Shown in pieces: positions 1 to 8,702 of a DNA stretch of 64,000 bases (position 1 is its first letter; each line of letters starts with the position of its first letter). The stretch comes from Affinirhizobium lemnae (lineage in GTDB: Bacteria > Pseudomonadota > Alphaproteobacteria > Rhizobiales > Rhizobiaceae). The position numbers were made by a program, and so were the translations under genes. The notes under the pieces were generated by a model. It did no database searches. It saw only the letters and a list, made by a program, of their open reading frames with translations, and was not told the DNA's origin. The stretch covers positions 62,001-126,000 of the forward strand of contig NZ_JALJQZ010000012.1 of the NCBI RefSeq assembly GCF_022968395.1, read 5' to 3'.

Positions 1-89
1 GCCTCGTGAGCCTTCTCGAAGGGGGCTATGATCTTGAAGCGCTGGCGGAATCCGCCGGACTTCACATTTGCAGACTGATGAAGGGTTGA
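1..89 (+). CDS. Histone deacetylase-like family protein, C-terminal end (partial)
   Basis: The window opens inside this gene; only the last 28 codons are present (reading frame from base 3, stop TGA at 87-89). The visible end reads [20 protein letters not shown], which matches the C-terminal signature of the class II histone deacetylase/acetoin-utilisation family (the EGGYD turn followed by a helix). Those enzymes are zinc-dependent deacetylases; the catalytic residues are outside the window. The stop codon overlaps the ATGATG that begins xseB, so the two genes are probably translationally coupled. This neighbour pair is common in rhizobia. Confidence 0.7.
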   Translation, partial: LVSLLEGGYDLEALAESAGLHICRLMKG

Positions 90-91
90 TG

Positions 92-346
92 ATGAGCGAC
101 AGTGCAGCAAACCAGGATGTGGGCAGCCTGAGCTTCGAAAAGGCGGTGGCCGAGCTGGAAGGTATCGTGACACGGCTCGAACGAGGCGATGTGGCGCTGG
201 ACGAATCCATCGCCATCTACGAGCGGGGCGAAGCGCTCAAGAAACATTGCGAAACGCTTCTCAATGCAGCGGAAAACCGTATCGAGAAAATTCGTCTCGA
301 CCGGGCAGGCAAGCCGCAGGGTGTGGAGCCGCTTGACGGGGAATAA
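92..346 (+). CDS. xseB: Exodeoxyribonuclease VII small subunit
   Basis: This is an 84-residue protein of normal length for XseB (about 80). It contains the family core [20 protein letters not shown] followed by [19 protein letters not shown], two helices that bind the large subunit XseA. Exonuclease VII degrades single-stranded DNA from both ends in the cytoplasm. The start at 92 is preferred over the adjacent ATG at 89 and an upstream TTG because AAGGG at 81-85 lies six bases before it. The gene overlaps or abuts the stop of the deacetylase-like gene. In most Rhizobiales I know of, dxs follows closely; here dxs is 14 kb away. Confidence 0.93.
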   Translation: MSDSAANQDVGSLSFEKAVAELEGIVTRLERGDVALDESIAIYERGEALKKHCETLLNAAENRIEKIRLDRAGKPQGVEPLDGE

Positions 347-394
347 TCGCAGACCGGTTGGGAACCTGAACGGGGCTCCCGCCGTTTCTGGGCC

Positions 395-520
395 ATGGCA
401 AGAGATACCGGACCCCGCGCCCGCAAGGGCATGATCAGCTTCGTTGTTACCATTTTCGTCGTGGCCCTCATATTGGCCGCGATATACATGATCGGCTTCA
501 CGCCTGGCGAGACGAACTGA
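395..520 (+). CDS. Small single-pass membrane protein (41 aa), unknown
   Basis: A short ORF encodes a basic N-terminus (MARDTGPRARKGM) followed by one strongly hydrophobic helix of about 20 residues (ISFVVTIFVVALILAAIYMI) and a short tail. The charge pattern predicts the N-terminus stays in the cytoplasm. The reading frame ends seven bases before the convergent ROK gene, so it fills the gap exactly. The ribosome-binding site is weak. I recognise no named family. It could be a chance ORF, but the positive-inside membrane design argues for a real small protein. Confidence 0.45.
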   Translation: MARDTGPRARKGMISFVVTIFVVALILAAIYMIGFTPGETN

Positions 521-526
521 TCGGCG

Positions 527-1783
527 TCACCGCACTTGCGTGACACGATGATCGATGGCGTTCAGGGATCGATCAACATGCCCTTCGAACACCAGTGCCT
601 GTTCGTCCTGCACCAGCGATATGGCGGGCTGACCGTTCAGCCTCACATGCAGCGATTGCGACAACCCTTCCTCGATACCGCCCGTCAGGAGGTCGTAGAA
701 GCGGTTGCCCGGTCCGGTGATCGCAACCGGCATGTCGCCTGCAAGGCTCAGCACGCGTGAGAGCCCCTGCCCCAGCGCAAGACCCGCCTGACGAAAGGCA
801 TATTGCGCCATGCGATTGCCCTGACGCGCCGACTGGGCAATCTTTTCCATTTCCACAAGCGGAACGAACTTGGCGGGTATAGTGTTCGGCGGCACCTGGA
901 ACGCCAAGCGCAGGATGCCGTAGAAGCCGGCCGATGCCTCGATACAGCCATAGGCGCCGCAGCGACAGAGCCGGTTATCGGGAGCATTCAGCATATGTCC
1001 GAAATTCGGGGCGGTCGTCATGATTTCGCCTGCCTCCATGCGCGCAATGCCGAGGCCGATGCTGTGGCCAAGCGACAGGGCAACAAGCCCGTTTGGCGGC
1101 ATTTCCGATCTTGATGATTGGCGCCGTGCCAGAGCCTGAACCACGAGCAGCGTTTCATTGCTGAGCGACAGATGACAATTGGGATAGGCATCGGCCAGCA
1201 CCGAAAAATCCACCTCTTCGCGTCCGAGAACCGGCGACCAGACAAGCCTGCCAACCTCCGGCTCCACGATGCCCTTGCTGCTCAAGGAGAGCTGGCTGAA
1301 AGCCTCCGGCGGGAGCTTGGAACGCCCCAGAAGCCTGACGAGCGATGCGGCGATATCCTGCAGAAGCGGACCGGCCTTCGCAACGTTGACATCCCGGACC
1401 GTGCTGAACCGGTCAATCAGTTTGCCGCGGTAATCAGAAAGCGCGTAGTGCAGCGCATCTGAAGAGATCTGCACCGAAACCGCATAGGCAAACCCGGCAG
1501 CCCGCTCGAACAAGACGCGCGGCCGCCCTCGCCCGCTGGGCGCGCTCTGCTCCTGCCGCTCGATGGCGCCCGCCTTTTCCAGATCGACCGTAACCGCCGT
1601 GACCGTGGCAGAGGCAAGGCCTGTCAGTTCCGATAGCTCCGTATGGGAAAGCGCGCCCTTTAGCCGCAGCACACCCAGCACGGCCAGCATGTTCTGGCGG
1701 CGCAGAAGCTCGGTGCCGGGCTTTGCCGTAGAAAAGCGTAGTCCCTGAACCTCGTCTCCGGTCGGCGAAGATTTCACCCACAT
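527..1783 (-). CDS. ROK-family transcriptional regulator, probable xylose operon repressor
   Basis: The protein (418 aa from the ATG at 1781-1783) has an N-terminal winged helix (NMLAVLGVLRLKGALSHTEL, about residues 25-85) and a C-terminal ROK sugar-kinase-like domain. The ROK zinc motif CRCGAYGCIEASAG is present. This is the architecture of NagC/XylR repressors, which release DNA on binding a sugar. It is divergent from xylFHG, and a perfect palindrome at 1845-1865 lies between the two starts. The frame stays open further upstream, but a start there would place the palindrome inside the coding region, so 1783 is preferred. The true effector sugar is inferred from the neighbours. Confidence 0.85.
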   Translation of the reverse strand: MWVKSSPTGDEVQGLRFSTAKPGTELLRRQNMLAVLGVLRLKGALSHTELSELTGLASATVTAVTVDLEKAGAIERQEQSAPSGRGRPRVLFERAAGFAYAVSVQISSDALHYALSDYRGKLIDRFSTVRDVNVAKAGPLLQDIAASLVRLLGRSKLPPEAFSQLSLSSKGIVEPEVGRLVWSPVLGREEVDFSVLADAYPNCHLSLSNETLLVVQALARRQSSRSEMPPNGLVALSLGHSIGLGIARMEAGEIMTTAPNFGHMLNAPDNRLCRCGAYGCIEASAGFYGILRLAFQVPPNTIPAKFVPLVEMEKIAQSARQGNRMAQYAFRQAGLALGQGLSRVLSLAGDMPVAITGPGNRFYDLLTGGIEEGLSQSLHVRLNGQPAISLVQDEQALVFEGHVDRSLNAIDHRVTQVR

Positions 1784-1844
1784 GATTTCACAACTACCAC
1801 CACTCGAAAGGGCTGTTGACACCCTGGCAATCATCTGACAGATA

Positions 1845-1865
1845 TTTTCTCGACTGTCGAGAAAA
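1845..1865. promoter_or_regulatory. Perfect palindrome, probable operator for the ROK regulator
   Basis: Arms TTTTCTCGAC and GTCGAGAAAA surround a single T, giving a 21-bp perfect inverted repeat. It lies 62 bp upstream of the ROK regulator start and about 100 bp upstream of xylF, so one site could control both divergent units. A palindrome of this size is typical for a dimeric repressor. Its assignment to the ROK protein is inferred from position. Confidence 0.7.
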
Positions 1866-1966
1866 ACAATTTCCAGCATGGGAGCGGAGGTTGTCGACGG
1901 TATTTGGGCGGGGAGAAACGGGCTGTGAGGTCCGGCCAATTCCGCATATTCACTCGGGAGGTTTTA

Positions 1967-3007
1967 ATGAAATCAGTTCTGAAGCTGATGGCCGCTGCTG
2001 CTGTCATCACCGCTGTTCACGCACCGGCTTTTGCCAAAGATCTCGTCGTTGGCGTATCCTGGTCCAACTTCCAAGAAGAGCGTTGGAAGACCGACGAAGC
2101 GGCCATCAAGAAGGCGCTCGAAGCCGCTGGTGCGAAGTATATTTCTGCTGACGCCCAGACATCTGCCGCCAAGCAGCTGACCGACATTGAAAGCCTGATC
2201 TCGCAGGGCGCCAACGCCCTCATCGTTCTGGCGCAGGATTCGTCCGCTATCGGCCCGGCCATTGAAAAGGCAACCAACGAAGGCATTCCGGTCATCGGCT
2301 ACGACCGCCTGATCGAAAACCCGAAGACCTACTACATCACCTTCGACAACAAGGAAGTCGGTCGCCTTCAGGCCAAGGAAGTCTTCAAGGTCAAGCCGCA
2401 GGGCAACTACGTGTTCATCAAGGGCGGCTCCACCGACCCGAACGCTGATTTCGTCTTCTCTGGTCAGCAGGAAGTGCTGAAGGAAGCCATGGCTTCCGGC
2501 AAGGTGAAGAATGTCGGCGAAGCCTATACGGATGGCTGGAAGCCGGAAATTGCCCAGAAGAACATGGAGCAGTTCCTGACCAAGAACAACAACAAGGTCG
2601 ATGCAGTCGTTTCCTCGAACGACGGTATGGCCGGTGGCGTTGTGGCCGCTCTCGAAGCGCAAGGTCTTGCCGGTTCCGTTCCGGTCTCCGGTCAGGATGG
2701 CGACAAGGCTGCTCTGAACCGTATCGCGCTTGGCACCCAGACCGTTTCTGTCTGGAAGGACAGCCGCGAACTAGGCAAGAAGGCTGGCGAAGTGGCCGTG
2801 GCACTTGCCAAGGGCACCAAGATGGAAGCGCTTCCGGGCACGCAGAAGTTCAAGGGCGGCGCCAAGGGCGTTGAAATGAACTCCGTATTCCTGACGCCGA
2901 TCGCCATTACCAAGGACAACCTGAACATCGTTCTCGATGCTGGCTGGATCTCCAAGAAGGAGCTTTGCCAGGGTGTGAAGGCTGGTTCCGTCAAGGTCTG
3001 CAGCTAA
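1967..3007 (+). CDS. xylF: Xylose-type ABC transporter, periplasmic sugar-binding protein
   Basis: This 346-residue periplasmic binding protein has a signal peptide ([23 protein letters not shown], cleavage after AFA). It then shows the type I sugar-binding fold of the XylF/RbsB group: [15 protein letters not shown], an [17 protein letters not shown] strand-helix unit, VIGYDRLI and a C-terminal pair of cysteines. A strong ribosome-binding site (GGGAGG) precedes the ATG at 1967. It captures the sugar for XylH/XylG encoded downstream. A stable hairpin follows the gene, which fits the usual need for more binding protein than membrane components. D-xylose is the best guess for substrate; another pentose is possible. 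Confidence 0.88.
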   Translation: MKSVLKLMAAAAVITAVHAPAFAKDLVVGVSWSNFQEERWKTDEAAIKKALEAAGAKYISADAQTSAAKQLTDIESLISQGANALIVLAQDSSAIGPAIEKATNEGIPVIGYDRLIENPKTYYITFDNKEVGRLQAKEVFKVKPQGNYVFIKGGSTDPNADFVFSGQQEVLKEAMASGKVKNVGEAYTDGWKPEIAQKNMEQFLTKNNNKVDAVVSSNDGMAGGVVAALEAQGLAGSVPVSGQDGDKAALNRIALGTQTVSVWKDSRELGKKAGEVAVALAKGTKMEALPGTQKFKGGAKGVEMNSVFLTPIAITKDNLNIVLDAGWISKKELCQGVKAGSVKVCS

Positions 3008-3050
3008 GCTCGGACTTTAGAAGTCGATCATCGGCAACAAAAGTTCCGCA

Positions 3051-3081
3051 AGGGACGTCGCAGCACACCTGCGGCGTCCTT
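3051..3081 (+). terminator. Intercistronic hairpin between xylF and xylH
   Basis: GGACGTCGCAG (3053-3063) pairs with CTGCGGCGTCC (3069-3079) across a CACAC loop, with one U-G wobble; two further weak pairs extend the stem. There is no long U tract, so it probably stabilises the xylF transcript end or causes partial termination. Confidence 0.55.
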
Positions 3082-3124
3082 CGCTCGCGGAGGCTTGCCG
3101 ACAAGAAGAGGGAGTTCAAGGCTT

Positions 3125-4447
3125 ATGACGGATCAAACCATTCCGGTCGCCATCAAACCCGCCAGTGGCGCTCGTGCGGCACCCGGCAACCCGCTCAAGC
3201 GCTTCTTCCAGGCCACGGAAATCGACACGCGCCTTCTCGGCATGGTCGTTGCCATGCTGTTGATCTGGCTTGGTTTCCACGTTCTGTCGGACGGCCTGTT
3301 CCTGACATCGCGCAACCTCTGGAACCTCTCGGTCCAGGCGGCCTCCGTTTCCGTCATGGCAACGGGCATGGTGCTGGTGATCGTGACGCGCAATATCGAC
3401 CTCTCCGTCGGCTCGATCCTCGGTTTCGTCGGCATGATCATGGCCGTGACGCAGACAAAGTTCCTGCCCGCATGGCTTGGCTATGACCACCCCATGACAT
3501 GGATCCTGGCGCTGAGCGTCGGCATCGTTCTGGGCGCCGCCATCGGCGCATTTCAGGGCGCAATCATCGCCTTTCTCAATGTTCCCTCCTTCATTGTTAC
3601 GCTTGGCGGCCTGCTGGTCTGGCGCGGCGCGGCCTGGATGGTGACGAGCGGTGCGACCGTTGCACCCATGGACACCAAATTCCGCCTGATGGGCGGCGGT
3701 GCGGATGGCTCCATCGGAGCAACCGCCAGCTGGATTGTCGGCATCATCGCCTGCGTGTTCATCGTTTTGTCGATCCTGCATTCGCGCAAGCAGCGCAAGC
3801 GCTTCGGCTTTCCGTTGAAGCCGATCTGGGCCGAATTCTTCGTCGGCATTGCCAGCTGCGGCATCGTGCTCGGCGCAGTGAAGGTTCTCAACAGCTATTA
3901 CATGCCGGTCAATCTGGCCCGCCGCTATGCGGAAGAGAACGGCATTGCCTGGCCGGAAAACGGTCTCGACATTCCGCTCGGCATCGCCATTCCGGTTCTG
4001 ATTGCGCTCAGCATTGCCATCGGCATGAACTTCCTGACGAACCGCACGCGCTTTGGCCGCTACGTCTTCGCCATCGGTGGCAACCCGGAAGCAGCAGAAC
4101 TGGCCGGCATCAAGACCCGCTGGGTGACCGTTCGCCTGTTTGCCCTGATGGGAGCGCTCTGCGCCATCGCAGCCGCCATTTCCACCGCCCGCCTCAACGC
4201 AGCCACCAATGCACAAGGCACGCTGGACGAGCTTTACACCATTGCCGCTGCCGTTATCGGCGGCACGTCGCTGGCCGGTGGCGTGGGCACCATTGCCGGT
4301 GCGGTTCTGGGCGCGCTGGTCATGCAATCGCTGAATTCCGGCATGGTTCTGCTTGGCATGGATGCGCCCTTGCAGAGCATCGTGATCGGCATGGTGCTGG
4401 TGCTGGCGGTCTGGCTTGACACCATCTATCGCGCAAGAGCCCGCTAG
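3125..4447 (+). CDS. xylH: Xylose-type ABC transporter, permease
   Basis: This is a 440-residue polytopic permease of the ribose/xylose (RbsC/XylH) family. Recognisable segments are the early [32 protein letters not shown] and the C-terminal [21 protein letters not shown], where the coupling region contacts the ATPase. About ten membrane helices are visible. The ATG at 3125 is preferred over an upstream in-frame codon because AGGGAG precedes it. It sits between xylF and xylG in one operon and forms the membrane channel for the sugar. Confidence 0.88.
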   Translation: MTDQTIPVAIKPASGARAAPGNPLKRFFQATEIDTRLLGMVVAMLLIWLGFHVLSDGLFLTSRNLWNLSVQAASVSVMATGMVLVIVTRNIDLSVGSILGFVGMIMAVTQTKFLPAWLGYDHPMTWILALSVGIVLGAAIGAFQGAIIAFLNVPSFIVTLGGLLVWRGAAWMVTSGATVAPMDTKFRLMGGGADGSIGATASWIVGIIACVFIVLSILHSRKQRKRFGFPLKPIWAEFFVGIASCGIVLGAVKVLNSYYMPVNLARRYAEENGIAWPENGLDIPLGIAIPVLIALSIAIGMNFLTNRTRFGRYVFAIGGNPEAAELAGIKTRWVTVRLFALMGALCAIAAAISTARLNAATNAQGTLDELYTIAAAVIGGTSLAGGVGTIAGAVLGALVMQSLNSGMVLLGMDAPLQSIVIGMVLVLAVWLDTIYRARAR

Positions 4448-4461
4448 AAGGAGCAGGAAAA

Positions 4462-5247
4462 ATGACGCAAGACAAAACACCTCTGGTGGAAATGCGCGAC
4501 GTTTCCATCTCCTTCGGCGGCATTCACGCTGTCGATGGTGCCTCGGTGGATCTCTTCCCCGGCGAAGTCGTGGCTCTTCTCGGCCACAACGGTGCGGGCA
4601 AATCCACCCTCATCAAGATCCTCTCCGGTGCCTATCGGCGCGATTCCGGCGAGATCCTCATCAATGGCGAAGCGGCGGATATCAACAATCCGCGCGATGC
4701 CAAGAAATACGGTATCGAGACCATCTACCAGACGCTCGCCGTTGCCGATAACGTCGATGCCGCCGCCAACCTTTATCTCGGCCGCGAGCTTCGCACGCCC
4801 TGGGGAACGCTGGACGATGTGGCGATGGAAGCCAAGGCACGCGAGGTGATGGGCCGCCTGAACCCGAACTTCCAGCGCTTCAAGGAGCCGGTGAAGGCAT
4901 TGTCCGGCGGTCAGCGCCAGTCTGTTGCCATTGCCCGCGCCATTCTGTTCGACGCCCGTATCCTCATCATGGACGAGCCGACAGCAGCGCTTGGACCGCA
5001 GGAAACGGCACAGGTTGGCGAACTGATCACCCAGTTGAAGCGCGAAGGCATCGGCATCTTCCTGATCAGCCACGACATTCATGACGTGTTCGATCTGGCG
5101 GACCGGGTGTTCGTGATGAAGAACGGCCGCGTGGTGGGCCATGCGCGCACGCAGGATGTGACCAAGGACGAAGTTCTTGGCATGATCATCCTGGGCAAGG
5201 TACCGCCCGGTGCCACCGCCGGTCCCGGCGCCATGCAGATGGCGTGA
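4462..5247 (+). CDS. xylG: Xylose-type ABC transporter, single-domain ATPase
   Basis: This 261-residue ABC ATPase has Walker [10 protein letters not shown], signature LSGGQRQ, Walker B ILIMDEP and the switch histidine ISHDIHD. E. coli XylG has two fused ABC domains (about 510 residues). This one has a single domain, as in many alphaproteobacterial sugar ABC systems, so it must work as a homodimer. It follows xylH by 14 bp with a purine-rich ribosome-binding site (GGAG). It powers sugar import by XylFH. No xylose isomerase or kinase gene is nearby. Confidence 0.87.
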   Translation: MTQDKTPLVEMRDVSISFGGIHAVDGASVDLFPGEVVALLGHNGAGKSTLIKILSGAYRRDSGEILINGEAADINNPRDAKKYGIETIYQTLAVADNVDAAANLYLGRELRTPWGTLDDVAMEAKAREVMGRLNPNFQRFKEPVKALSGGQRQSVAIARAILFDARILIMDEPTAALGPQETAQVGELITQLKREGIGIFLISHDIHDVFDLADRVFVMKNGRVVGHARTQDVTKDEVLGMIILGKVPPGATAGPGAMQMA

Positions 5248-5299
5248 GGGTAGCATTCTTGAAATCGAGCGGCGGGCCCTGTGCTCGCCGTTTTTCGTT

Positions 5300-5482
5300 C
5301 ACCCCTCCCGCAGCTTTGCTGCGACCTCCCCCTCAAGGGGAGGTGGGAGAATACGTCACCCAGCGAAATCTGGTCTCACCCAAAGCATTCCCGAACACAA
5401 AAGCTAAAGTAGGAACAAGTGCAGGCTACACACTCCCACCTCCCCTTGAGGGGGAGGTCGGCGCGGCGCGCCGGGTGGGGTG
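5300..5482. repeat. Pair of inverted intergenic mosaic repeats (rhizobial RIME-like)
   Basis: A 27-base sequence at 5323-5349 (GACCTCCCCCTCAAGGGGAG and 7 more) recurs as its exact reverse complement at 5433-5459. The similarity extends outward on both sides: CACCCCTCCCGC at 5300 against the complement of the GGGTGGGGTG end at 5482. Each copy is itself a small palindrome. About 80 bp of unrelated sequence lies between. This layout resembles the short palindromic intergenic elements of Rhizobiaceae (RIME type). It occupies the gap between the convergent xylG and methyltransferase genes and could fold into a large cruciform or terminator. Confidence 0.75.
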
Positions 5483-5520
5483 ATGCACTTTTTCGCCGTG
5501 CAGCTCAGTCCTACTCTGCC

Positions 5521-6429
5521 TCACCTGCCCCGCAAAACACCGGCCAGCGTGTGGATGTGGGCGGCACCGATGCCGCAGCAGCCGCCAATGAAGCTGGCGC
5601 CCGCATCGGCCCAGTTGCAGGCAAAGCGGGAATAGGCATCGTCCGTCAGGTCCTTGCGGGTTTCGTGAAGGCCCTCGTTGGCGGCGCTGTCATCCGCATC
5701 GGCCTCGAAAGCATTGGCGTAGACGCCGATTTCGATCGAGACGCCTTTTTCCTTGAAGATGGCGGACGCCGTGCGCACCGCCGCTTCCATGACTTCCGGC
5801 TTGGCGCAGTTGAACATCAGCGCCTCAGCGCCAGAACCTGCCGCCCAGCGCGCTGCATCGGCCACCGTCTCGCCGGAGCGAAGTTTCGGTTCGCCGCCCT
5901 GCACCTGCGCCTCGTCATCGGCCAGCGTGAACGAGATCCAGAAGGGCTTGCCCGTATCTTTCACCGCGACACGCACCGCTTCGCCCTCGGCAATCAGGCT
6001 CAGCGTTTCGCCCAGCCAGACATCCACATAGGCGTCGAGGTTTTCCACCAGCACCGAGAGATAATCCTGCACGCGGGAAGGATCGAAATTTTCCGGCTCG
6101 TAGGAGCCGAAGATCGGTGGCAGACCGCCCGCGACCGTGACCGGACGGCCAGCCTTCTCCGCTGCCTGTCGCGCCAGTTCGCCAGAAAGGCGAATGAGCG
6201 CCGGACCTTCCTTGGAAAAACGCTCTTCGCCGATGTGGAACGGCACCAGCGCATAGGAATTGGTGGTGATGACATCGGCACCGGCGGCGATGAATTCCTC
6301 ATGCACCTGCCGCACGATCTCGGGGCTATTGATCAGCGCCAGCGCCGACCATTCCGGCTGCTTGAGTTCAGCGCCAAGACGCAGGAGTTCCCGGCTCATG
6401 CCGCCATCGAGAATTTTAAGCGTCGTCAT
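5521..6429 (-). CDS. Homocysteine S-methyltransferase family protein
   Basis: This 302-residue TIM-barrel enzyme carries the zinc-binding cysteines of the pfam02574 family: FNCAKPE near residue 205 and GGCCG near residue 285. The N-terminal ILDGGMSRELLRLG is the usual first strand (D-G-G-M/T). Family members (MmuM/YagD type) transfer a methyl group from S-methylmethionine or a betaine to homocysteine, making methionine. It is the last gene of a leftward operon with a complete polar amino-acid ABC transporter, so a transported methyl donor such as S-methylmethionine is the likely substrate. That substrate is inferred. Confidence 0.82.
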   Translation of the reverse strand: MTTLKILDGGMSRELLRLGAELKQPEWSALALINSPEIVRQVHEEFIAAGADVITTNSYALVPFHIGEERFSKEGPALIRLSGELARQAAEKAGRPVTVAGGLPPIFGSYEPENFDPSRVQDYLSVLVENLDAYVDVWLGETLSLIAEGEAVRVAVKDTGKPFWISFTLADDEAQVQGGEPKLRSGETVADAARWAAGSGAEALMFNCAKPEVMEAAVRTASAIFKEKGVSIEIGVYANAFEADADDSAANEGLHETRKDLTDDAYSRFACNWADAGASFIGGCCGIGAAHIHTLAGVLRGR

Positions 6430-6459
6430 AGGGTTACCTCATGGAATACAAACTGAAGC

Positions 6460-7149
6460 TCAGCGCCGGATCGGCACCTGTGCTTCGACAAACTTGAAAC
6501 TGCGGGCAATCACCGCCGTCAGCGAGACATAGAACAAGGTCACCACGATCAGCGGCTCATAGACCAGCAGCGTGTCCTGCCGCACCTTGTAGGCGACCGC
6601 ATAGAGATCCATGACCGTGACGGTGAAGGCGAGCGGCGTTGATTTCAATTGCAGCACCACCTCGCCCGCAATGGTGGGGAGGGCGATGCGGATGGCGCGT
6701 GGCAACCAGATGCGGCGCACCAGCGTGAACGGGCTCATGCCCACCGCACGGCCCGCTTCCAGCTCGCCCTTGGGCACCGAGAGAAGCGCGCCCCGCAGGA
6801 TAACCGCCTGATAAGCGGCAAAATTCAGCGTGAACGAGACCGCCGCGAAGAAGAAGCCTTCCCGCAGGATGGGCCAGAGAAAGCTTTGCCTGAGACCCGG
6901 CACCAGTGGCAGCAGCGAGCCGACACCGTAGTAGAGCAGCCAGAGCTGGATGAGCAGCGGTGTGCCACGCAGGAAGGTGCAATAGGCGCGTGACAGATTG
7001 CGGGATATCAGCCCGCCGGACACCTGCGCGAAGGCGAGACCGATGGCGAGCACGAAGCCCACGGATACGGAAATCGCGAGCAGCGACACGGTCTGTATCG
7101 CGCCGTCGATCAGAAGCGGCCAATATTTCGCAATCCAGTCGAACCGCAT
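6460..7149 (-). CDS. Polar amino-acid ABC transporter permease (HisM-like)
   Basis: This 229-residue permease has five to six membrane helices and the family hallmark motif around LEAGRAVGMSPFTLVRRIWL, which docks on the ATPase. FLRGTPLLIQLWLLYYG is typical of the HisM/ArtM/GlnP group. It lies 10 bp after the other permease and 30 bp before the homocysteine methyltransferase in one leftward operon. It should form a heterodimeric channel with the neighbouring permease. Confidence 0.87.
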   Translation of the reverse strand: MRFDWIAKYWPLLIDGAIQTVSLLAISVSVGFVLAIGLAFAQVSGGLISRNLSRAYCTFLRGTPLLIQLWLLYYGVGSLLPLVPGLRQSFLWPILREGFFFAAVSFTLNFAAYQAVILRGALLSVPKGELEAGRAVGMSPFTLVRRIWLPRAIRIALPTIAGEVVLQLKSTPLAFTVTVMDLYAVAYKVRQDTLLVYEPLIVVTLFYVSLTAVIARSFKFVEAQVPIRR

Positions 7150-7159
7150 CTCGCCCTCC

Positions 7160-7885
7160 TCAGCTCAACTGTGGCTGGCCGCGCCGCACACGGCGTTCCA
7201 GTGCGGTGAAAACGAGGTTCGAGACGAGCGTGATCGCCAGATAGAGAAAGGCCGCCGCAAGGAAGAACAGGAAATATTGCTTGGTGTTCGCCCCCGCCAG
7301 CCTGGTTGCCAGCGCCAGTTCCTGATAGCCGACCACGGCGACCAGAGCGCTATCCTTGGTGATGGACATCCAGAGGTTTGCCATGCCGGGCAGCGCATTC
7401 GGCAACAATGCCGGAAGGGTGACGCGGCGAAAGGCAAGGAAGGGCGAGAAGCCGAAAGCTCTTGCGGCATCCATCTGGCCGGAGGGAATTGCCAGAACCG
7501 CGCCACGAAGCACTTCCGTCATATAGGCCCCTTGCACAAAGCCAAGGACAGATACGGCGGCGACAAATCCGTTGATTTCGATGGTGGGCAGAGAAACCGC
7601 CGTAAGCAGCCGGTTCAGCCCGTCTGTGCCGGCATAATAGAGACCGACGATGAGAATGAGTTCCGGCACCGCGCGAATGATGGCCGTGTAGGCATTCAGT
7701 CCAAACACCAATGCACGATTGCCGGAAAGCTTGCCCAATGCACCGGCAAGGCCAATAGCCAGACCGATGGCATAGGCGCAGGCCGAGATGGCGACGGTTG
7801 AAAGAGCGCCGGTCAGCAGCATGCCGCCCCATCCCGGAGGATAGGGGGAAAGCAGTTCCCAAACACTCATCTGGCTCGCCGCCAT
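7160..7885 (-). CDS. Polar amino-acid ABC transporter permease (HisQ-like)
   Basis: This 241-residue membrane protein has the same family signature (MDAARAFGFSPFLAFRRVTL). YTAIIRAVPELILIVGLYYAG matches the RGTPxLLQL region in degenerate form. The ATG at 7883-7885 is preferred over the TTG one codon earlier because AAAGG lies eight bases before it. It is the first permease of the operon, directly after the binding-protein gene. The two non-identical permeases suggest a HisQM-type heterodimer. Confidence 0.86.
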   Translation of the reverse strand: MAASQMSVWELLSPYPPGWGGMLLTGALSTVAISACAYAIGLAIGLAGALGKLSGNRALVFGLNAYTAIIRAVPELILIVGLYYAGTDGLNRLLTAVSLPTIEINGFVAAVSVLGFVQGAYMTEVLRGAVLAIPSGQMDAARAFGFSPFLAFRRVTLPALLPNALPGMANLWMSITKDSALVAVVGYQELALATRLAGANTKQYFLFFLAAAFLYLAITLVSNLVFTALERRVRRGQPQLS

Positions 7886-7897
7886 CAAGGATACCTT

Positions 7898-8671
7898 TTA
7901 CTTTGCGCCGTAGACGTCGAAATCGAAGTATTTCTTCGTGATTTCGTCGTATTTTCCACTGGCGCGCACAGCGGCGATGGCCGCGTTGAGCTTGGCCTTC
8001 AGCTCCGTATCGCTCTTGCGCAGACCGCCGCCGACACCGATACCCAGAACGGCCGGATCATCAGCAACATTGCCCATGTCGGCGCAGCAATTCTTACCTG
8101 CCTCGCTCTTCAGGAAATCGCCCAGCACGATGGAATCGGCGAACACATAATCGATGCGGCCATTAGCAAGATCCTGCAGGGCTTCATCCAACGTCTGATA
8201 GGTCTTCTCATCTGCCTGCTTGGCGAAATACTTCTTGTAGTATTCCGTCTGACTTGTCGAAACCTGAATACCGATGGTTTTACCCTTCACGTCCTCGACA
8301 GTGGCACCCGGCTTCTGGTCCTTTGGACCGATCAGCTTGCTCGGCGTATTGTAGTATTTGTTGGTGAAGTCGATGATCTTCAGGCGCTCATCGGTGATCG
8401 ACATTGACGCCCAGATCACATCCAGCTTCTTGGCTTGAAGCGCCGGAATCAAACCATCCCAGGAAGACTCCACGATCGTGCATTTTTCCTTGATCTCAGC
8501 GCAGACGGCATCCATCAGCTCGATTTCCCAACCCTGCCATTTGCCACTGGCATCCTTGGCGAAAAAGGGCGGATAGGCTTCATTCAAGATTCCAAAGCGC
8601 ACCTCAGCCTGAGCGGCAAAGGCTGAGGCAATGAAAGCTGCGCCAGCGAGAAGGAGAGAGAAAGGCTTCAT
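7898..8671 (-). CDS. Amino-acid ABC transporter, periplasmic binding protein
   Basis: This 257-residue protein has a signal peptide (MKPFSLLLAGAAFIASAFAAQA). The rest is a type II binding fold typical of family 3 solute-binding proteins: GILNEAYPPFFAKDASGKWQ, WEIELMDAVCAEI, WDGLIPALQAKKLDVIWASM and IDYVFADSIV. These bind lysine/arginine/ornithine-type or other polar amino acids. The exact ligand cannot be read. Its neighbour, a homocysteine methyltransferase, points to a methylated sulfur or nitrogen compound. Confidence 0.86.
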   Translation of the reverse strand: MKPFSLLLAGAAFIASAFAAQAEVRFGILNEAYPPFFAKDASGKWQGWEIELMDAVCAEIKEKCTIVESSWDGLIPALQAKKLDVIWASMSITDERLKIIDFTNKYYNTPSKLIGPKDQKPGATVEDVKGKTIGIQVSTSQTEYYKKYFAKQADEKTYQTLDEALQDLANGRIDYVFADSIVLGDFLKSEAGKNCCADMGNVADDPAVLGIGVGGGLRKSDTELKAKLNAAIAAVRASGKYDEITKKYFDFDVYGAK

Positions 8672-8702
8672 CAGGCAATCATCCTTGTTTTGCGTTGAGA
8701 TG

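Noticed and set aside
3116..4480. Long open frame on the minus strand across xylH (454 codons)
   Set aside because: It is antisense to a clear permease gene, has His/Asp/Gln-rich unnatural composition and matches no family. It is a GC-driven shadow.
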